64,000 nucleotides of DNA from Polyangia bacterium (lineage in GTDB: Bacteria > Myxococcota_A > Polyangia > Nannocystales > Nannocystaceae), in NCBI GenBank assembly GCA_030424595.1, contig JAUHWG010000002.1, forward strand, positions 248,001 through 312,000, in the 5' to 3' direction. A program made the translations under genes and the position numbers. Within the stretch, counting starts at the first letter, position 1, and the number at the start of each line of letters is the position of its first letter. Positions 59,908 to 64,000 of this stretch are shown piece after piece. The notes below the pieces were generated by a model. That model was not told the DNA's origin and ran no database searches. It was given only the letters and a program-made list of their open reading frames with translations.

Positions 59908-60690
59908 GTGCGTGAGCTGAGCTGCCGCGCCTGCGGGGCCGCGCTCGACGGGGAGCAGCTCGATCGTCGCCTGGCGATTATCATCTGCTCGCACTGCGGC
60001 GCGATCTTTGACCTCGCGCGGCGCGACATGGGGGGCGTCGCGCCCGAGACTCCGCCGAGCGCCTCGCCCTCGCAAGGCGACCTCGCGCGCCCCCCCAAGG
60101 GCGCACCCGAGCGCGCGCCCGTGGCGATGCCGAGCCGATTCCGGGTCGAACGCGGGCCCAGCCGCCTCGCTGTCCGGTGGCGCTGGTTCCAGTGGAGCGA
60201 CGTGCTCCTGCTCTTCTTCGCGATCATGTGGGACTCGTTCGTCGTCGGCTTCTACGGGATGGCCGTTGTGGCGAACGCCCCCGGCCCGGTCCGCGTGTTC
60301 ATGTTCGTGCTCCCGATCGCCCACCTCGCCGTCGGCGTCGGGATCACCTACCGAGCCTTCGCCGGGCTGCTCAACACGACCTCGCTGGTCGTCGAAGACC
60401 ACACGCTGAGCGTCCGCCACTCGCCGCTGCCGTGGAGGCCCGCGCCGACGATCCAGGTCGACTCGCTGGAGCAGCTCTACACCAGCAAGGCGGTCCAACA
60501 CGGCAAGAAGAAGACCGCGGTGACCTACGAGCTCCGCGCTGTCACTCGAGACCATCAGGGGCTCCTCTTGCTCCGCGGCCTGCACTCGCTCGACCAGGCA
60601 CTCTGGCTCGAGCAAGAGATCGAGCTGCTCCTGGACATCCGCGATCGCCCGGTCGCGGGCGAGCTCAAGAGCGACGACGCGCAGCTCTGA
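59908..60690 (+). CDS. Zinc-ribbon membrane protein
   Basis: 260 residues from a GTG. The N-terminus is a zinc ribbon (LSCRACGAAL...IIICSHCGAIFDL). A Pro-rich linker, two membrane helices (WSDVLLLFFAIMWDSFVVGFYGMAVV, VFMFVLPIAHLAVGVGITYRAF) and a C-terminal beta-rich cytosolic domain follow (LNTTSLVVEDHTLSVRHSPLPW, QVDSLEQLYTSK, VTYELRAV). The C-terminal part resembles bacterial PH-like membrane domains. A TATCCT hexamer at 59820 could be part of its promoter. Likely belongs with the TPM/Tim44-like genes, given the shared zinc ribbons. Confidence 0.65.
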   Translation: MRELSCRACGAALDGEQLDRRLAIIICSHCGAIFDLARRDMGGVAPETPPSASPSQGDLARPPKGAPERAPVAMPSRFRVERGPSRLAVRWRWFQWSDVLLLFFAIMWDSFVVGFYGMAVVANAPGPVRVFMFVLPIAHLAVGVGITYRAFAGLLNTTSLVVEDHTLSVRHSPLPWRPAPTIQVDSLEQLYTSKAVQHGKKKTAVTYELRAVTRDHQGLLLLRGLHSLDQALWLEQEIELLLDIRDRPVAGELKSDDAQL

Positions 60691-60773
60691 CCCCCACGGC
60701 GCGGACCATGATCGGTCCTACGCGCGCTCTCCCGCCCTCGTGTCCGAGGCGCTCGCGCTGAGAGAGAAGCGGG

Positions 60774-60779
60774 TACCCT
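60774..60779 (+). promoter_or_regulatory. -10 box TACCCT for a leaderless transcript
   Basis: TACCCT, CAGTCC, ATG (60786): same box and spacing as at 47378. Confidence 0.4.
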
Positions 60780-60785
60780 CAGTCC

Positions 60786-62024
60786 ATGCGCCGGTCGCCT
60801 CCTTATCGCTCCGACTCCCCTGTGAAGCTGCTCATCCTCGCCGGCACCGTCGGCATCGGCATCGGCGGATGCGCCGGCGACGACTCCGGCTCGACCACTT
60901 CGTCGACCTCCGCGACGACCGCGACCACAGCCTCGACCGGCACCTCCTCAGGAGGAGAGACCTCCTCAAGCGGTGTCACAGCCTCGACCTCCACGAGCAC
61001 CACCGACGACCCGACATCGACGACCACCGACGCGACCACCACTGGCACGACGGGCACCACCACGACTACGACCACCATGGGGACTACGACCACCATGGGG
61101 ACCACGACCACCATGGGGACCACGACAGGCGGGCTATGCCTCGACGAGCTTCCGAACCCCGCCGGAGACATGGCGATCCTCGCGGAGGAGTATGTCGGCA
61201 CCTATGTCCCCTACGATCTCGGCGCTGTCCCGAAGGAGGGCGGCGGCCTCCTCCCGCGGCTCGGAGGGCTGGTGATCTCGCCTGAGGATCCGGACATCAT
61301 GCTCATCATCGGCCCCTCTGAGGTCCCCGAGGCGGAGCTGCATCAGATCATGGTCGAGCGCGGACCGTGCGGCCACATCGTCGGCTTCGCCGGGACCGCG
61401 ACCAAGGTCCTCACCGCGCCCTACCTCGACCTCATGAGCAACGGCCCCAAGGGCCTCGTCTTCATCTCGCACTACCCGACCAAACAGCTCTCGCAGCACA
61501 TTCCCGGGACGATGGAGCTCGTCGACAGCGTCGACCTCGCGCCGCTCGCCGCCAACCACTCCCCCGGCGGCCTGAACTTCGTCCCCCCGGGCTACGCCGA
61601 CGCCGGGATGCTGCGGGTCATGGGCTTCCCGACCGACCACGTCGACCCCGGCGGTTGGTATCGCTCGACGATCACCTACGATCAGGACCACTACACCATA
61701 GGCCCGCTGACCAAGACCGCGGACATCAGCTACGGACCGGGCGGGTTCGCCTATATCCCGGCTGGCTCGCCGCTCTTCCCCAAACAGCGGATCATGGTCA
61801 CCGAGTGGCTCTCCGACCCGCGCGGCGTCTCGAGCTACGAGGTGGACGACGAGGGGGACCCGAAAGCCGAGACCCGAAAGCCCTTCTTCGAGAGCTTCGT
61901 CAAGCCGTGGGGCTCCTATTTCGAGCCCGAGACCGGTGACTACATGTTCCTCCAGTGGGAGGCCCAGCCGGACCATATCTTCATCGTCCAGGGCTTCGTC
62001 CCGCCACCGCCGATCCCAGGCTGA
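60786..62024 (+). CDS. Lipoprotein with Thr/Ser linker and propeller-like domain
   Basis: 412 residues. Signal peptide with lipobox (VGIGIGGC) and then ~90 residues of Thr/Ser/Gly linker with MGTTTT repeated three times, coded by a 15-bp DNA repeat. The C-terminal ~290 residues show evenly spaced beta-blocks: GGLVISPEDPDIMLIIG, GPKGLVFISHYP, GGLNFVPPGYADAGMLRVMG, GPGGFAYIPAGSPLFPKQRIMVTEW, GDYMFLQWE. These look like propeller blades of the secreted NHL/strictosidine-synthase kind, but no catalytic motif is visible. Function unknown. Confidence 0.7.
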   Translation: MRRSPPYRSDSPVKLLILAGTVGIGIGGCAGDDSGSTTSSTSATTATTASTGTSSGGETSSSGVTASTSTSTTDDPTSTTTDATTTGTTGTTTTTTTMGTTTTMGTTTTMGTTTGGLCLDELPNPAGDMAILAEEYVGTYVPYDLGAVPKEGGGLLPRLGGLVISPEDPDIMLIIGPSEVPEAELHQIMVERGPCGHIVGFAGTATKVLTAPYLDLMSNGPKGLVFISHYPTKQLSQHIPGTMELVDSVDLAPLAANHSPGGLNFVPPGYADAGMLRVMGFPTDHVDPGGWYRSTITYDQDHYTIGPLTKTADISYGPGGFAYIPAGSPLFPKQRIMVTEWLSDPRGVSSYEVDDEGDPKAETRKPFFESFVKPWGSYFEPETGDYMFLQWEAQPDHIFIVQGFVPPPPIPG

Positions 62025-62176
62025 CCTCCGCGCGGAAGATCGCGCGGTCTTGGTCGGGCCCGGTGAGCGAGGCTGCACGACGTCCCTCTCTCCTGCTCAC
62101 GAAGAATGGCGACGAGCGAGCGCTCGAAAACACGCCCCTCCATCTGCTCAATTATCGTGAATTCCCAAAGCCGCCC

Positions 62177-62182
62177 TATGAT
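62177..62182 (+). promoter_or_regulatory. -10 box TATGAT for a leaderless transcript
   Basis: TATGAT is followed by GCCGGCG and ATG (62190), 7 nt. This supports the ATG at 62190 over the earlier ones at 62178 and 62181, which overlap the box. Confidence 0.45.
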
Positions 62183-62189
62183 GCCGGCG

Positions 62190-63428
62190 ATGCGCGCCTC
62201 TGCCCCCATCATGTCGCTGTTGCTCCTCAGCTCGTGCACAGAGCCCAACCCCTACCTCGGGGTCTGCGGCAACAACATCGTCGAGCCCGACTTCGATGAG
62301 GAGTGTGACGACGGCTCCGGCAACGGAGGGTCCACGTGCTCATCCGAGTGCCGCCTCCCGGCCTGCGGAGACGGGATCGTCCAGGCCGGCGAAGAGTGCG
62401 ACCTCGGCGGACAGAACAGCGACGACGGCGAGTGTTCGGCGACCTGCACCCAGCCCTCCTGCGGTGATGGGATCCTCCAGCCCGGCGAGGTCTGCGATGA
62501 CGGCGCTGACAACCGCGCCGCGGACGGCGAGCCTGGCTGCTCGACCCAGTGCGAGCCCCTCCCCTACTGCGGCGACGGCGAGGCCCAGGCCGACCTCGGC
62601 GAGACCTGCGACGACGGCAACGACGTCGACGACGACGCCTGCTCCAACACCTGCACCAGCGCGAGCTGTGGCGATGGTGTGATCCAGCCGGGCGAGGAGT
62701 GCGACGACGGCAACGACGATGACAGCGACGCCTGCACCAGCGAATGCAAGGGCGCCTTCTGTGGCGACGGCATCGTCCTGGAGGGGATCGAGGATTGCGA
62801 TGACGGCAACGAGAGCAACGCCGACAGCTGCTTGAGCACCTGCTTCGCCGCGACCTGTGGCGACGGAGTCCTCTGGGACGGCGTCGAGGAGTGTGACGAC
62901 GGCAACGCTGATCCCAGCGACGGCTGCACACCGCAGTGTGCCCTCAACCGGACGGTCTTCGTCGCAGAGGCCGAGCTCACCGCCGACTTCGGCGGGTTTA
63001 CTGCCGCCGACGCGCTGTGCCAGACCGAAGCCGCGGCGGCCGGCCTCGCCAACGCCGACCGCTACAAGGCCTGGCTCAGCGACTCGCTCCTCTCGCCCGA
63101 GGACCGCTTTGAGGTGCGCAACGCCGCCTATCAAACCCCCTCAGGAGCGCTCATCGCCGACAACTGGGAGGACCTGACCGACGGCGAGCTCGCGAGCCCG
63201 ATCGCCGAGAACGCCAGCGGCGGGGCGATGGTAAACCTAGCCGTCTGGACAGGTACACTTCCGACAGGCCTCGCCCAAGGAGAAGGCCTCTACTGCGACG
63301 ACTGGACGATCAGCGCCGGGCAACCGACCTATACCGGCCTCACCTCGTCCGTCGACGGCTCCTGGACCTACCTCCCGGTCCAGACGAGCTGCGACGACGC
63401 CGCGCGCGTCTACTGCTTCGAGGACTAG
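62190..63428 (+). CDS. Cysteine-rich repeat lipoprotein with DUF1554 domain
   Basis: 412 residues from ATG 62190. A short signal peptide ([16 protein letters not shown]) ends in a lipobox. Seven cysteine-rich repeats follow with the pattern [27 protein letters not shown], the myxobacterial disulfide-repeat type (DUF4215-like). The C-terminal ~155 residues are a DUF1554-like domain: [67 protein letters not shown] and the end AARVYCFED. It is a paralogue of the protein at 28980 but has no Thr/Ser linker and more repeats. Probably a rigid stalk carrying a surface-exposed head. Confidence 0.8.
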   Translation: MRASAPIMSLLLLSSCTEPNPYLGVCGNNIVEPDFDEECDDGSGNGGSTCSSECRLPACGDGIVQAGEECDLGGQNSDDGECSATCTQPSCGDGILQPGEVCDDGADNRAADGEPGCSTQCEPLPYCGDGEAQADLGETCDDGNDVDDDACSNTCTSASCGDGVIQPGEECDDGNDDDSDACTSECKGAFCGDGIVLEGIEDCDDGNESNADSCLSTCFAATCGDGVLWDGVEECDDGNADPSDGCTPQCALNRTVFVAEAELTADFGGFTAADALCQTEAAAAGLANADRYKAWLSDSLLSPEDRFEVRNAAYQTPSGALIADNWEDLTDGELASPIAENASGGAMVNLAVWTGTLPTGLAQGEGLYCDDWTISAGQPTYTGLTSSVDGSWTYLPVQTSCDDAARVYCFED

Positions 63429-63678
63429 CGAACGCCATCCACGGCGAGCACCCGCTCGACTCCGTTCTCCTCGGGGGTGACAACGCCGACAACGCCCAGG
63501 AGAACGAGCTCGGATGGTTCCCGGCTGAAACCGCAAACCTCCGCGCCATCAGCGCTTCTGCCTCCACGGGGCTCTGTGTGCCTAAACTCCCGGTTGGTGC
63601 CGCTTGAATGCTCCGCGGATCGTGGCGCAACAGCGGGCCAAGGCGGCCGACCCCCGGGCATGAGTCTGCCCCACGCGC
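63429..63678. other. Intergenic region without recognisable gene
   Basis: About 250 bp between same-strand genes; I see no coding frame with a recognisable domain, no repeat family member and no strong hairpin. Confidence 0.4.
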
Positions 63679-63708
63679 TTGACAGTCCTCGGCCGCGCTC
63701 GCCAACCT
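63679..63708 (+). promoter_or_regulatory. Possible promoter of the terminal kinase gene
   Basis: TTGACA (63679-63684) with a weak CAACCT (63703-63708) at 18-bp spacing and the GTG start 11 nt later at 63720. Confidence 0.35.
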
Positions 63709-63719
63709 GCGGGCTAGCA

Positions 63720-64000
63720 GTGCAGCAACTGGGGAACTACGAGCTTCTGCGGCGTCTTGGGAGCGGCGGCATGGCCGAGGTCTGGATGGCCAGGATGCTG
63801 GCCGGGGATCGGATCACCAAGGCGGTCGCGCTCAAGCTCCTGACGGCGCCGCGGGTCGATGACGAGCGCTATCGGCGGATGTTCGTCGAGGAGGCGAGGC
63901 TGAGCATGCTCCTCGGCCACTCGAACATCGTCCAGGTCTTCGACGCGGGGTCGCAGCAGGGGGTCGCCTATCTCGCGATGGAGTGGGTCGACGGTCTCAA
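63720..64000 (+). CDS. Ser/Thr protein kinase, partial (runs off the window)
   Basis: The first 93 codons from a GTG at 63720. The N-terminal lobe is clear: YELLRRLGSGGMAEVWMARM with the glycine loop, VALKLL with the invariant Lys, an alpha-C helix with RMFVEEARL (Glu) and LGHSNIVQVFDAG, then VAYLAMEWVDGL at the hinge. HRD and DFG lie beyond the window. It is a typical myxobacterial Pkn-type kinase and, unlike the kinase at 36220, has a normal glycine loop. Confidence 0.9.
   Translation, partial: MQQLGNYELLRRLGSGGMAEVWMARMLAGDRITKAVALKLLTAPRVDDERYRRMFVEEARLSMLLGHSNIVQVFDAGSQQGVAYLAMEWVDGL

Noticed and set aside
59651..59920. 89-codon frame reading APICAPIC... and STCLFDLSL repeats
   Set aside because: Product of the 12-13-bp tandem DNA repeat; open on both strands for the same reason.

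Overview
The window is high-GC DNA from a myxobacterium, most likely of the Nannocystaceae type (inference). Pointers are the many lipoproteins with Thr/Ser/Asp-rich linkers, cysteine-rich ECDDGN-type and CSDGIDNDGDG-type repeat proteins, DUF1554 tails, MYXO-CTERM tails, membrane Ser/Thr kinases and TPR proteins. Most products appear to be exported. Housekeeping content is small: lepA-lepB, one tRNA-Arg, a Fur-family regulator, an aldehyde dehydrogenase and an aconitase-family hydro-lyase.

Layout. 0-9 kb: a surface protein with a dead M1-peptidase-like domain and an outer-membrane barrel, a low-GC non-coding stretch, a propeller lipoprotein coupled to a duplicated di-haem-oxidoreductase-like lipoprotein with four CxxCH motifs, and a DUF192 lipoprotein. 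9-18 kb: a PanE-like reductase, a CAP-domain lipoprotein, an OB-fold repeat lipoprotein, a secreted SNase homologue and a calcium-repeat lipoprotein/porin pair. 18-28 kb: BoxD-type dehydrogenase, DPF-repeat protein, aconitase-family enzyme, lipoproteins, a SpoIID protein and a truncated Schlafen/AlbA-type protein. 28-38 kb: cysteine-rich lipoprotein, TPR protein and a tightly coupled five-gene operon (membrane kinase, DsbA-like, OmpA-like, small CxxC protein, TlpA-like). 38-47 kb: tRNA-Arg, a lipoprotein coupled to an M23 protein whose C-terminal module matches the SpoIID protein, and lepA with a giant lepB. 47-53 kb: an outer-membrane barrel coupled to a 13-haem cytochrome, a candidate transmembrane electron conduit. 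53-64 kb: Fur-type regulator divergent from a His-rich lipoprotein and TonB receptor (probable metal uptake), a TPM/Tim44/zinc-ribbon cluster, two lipoproteins and the start of a kinase.

Two window-wide patterns stand out. First, a family of palindromic repeats up to about 165 bp lies in intergenic gaps, mostly between convergent genes, and ends in a CTAG that often contains the neighbour's TAG stop codon. Second, at least eight genes have a -10-like hexamer only 5-7 nt before the start codon, which predicts leaderless mRNAs. Start codons were chosen from signal peptides, overlaps and these promoters, so several differ from the longest open frame. Long antisense open frames are GC-rich shadows and are left out.
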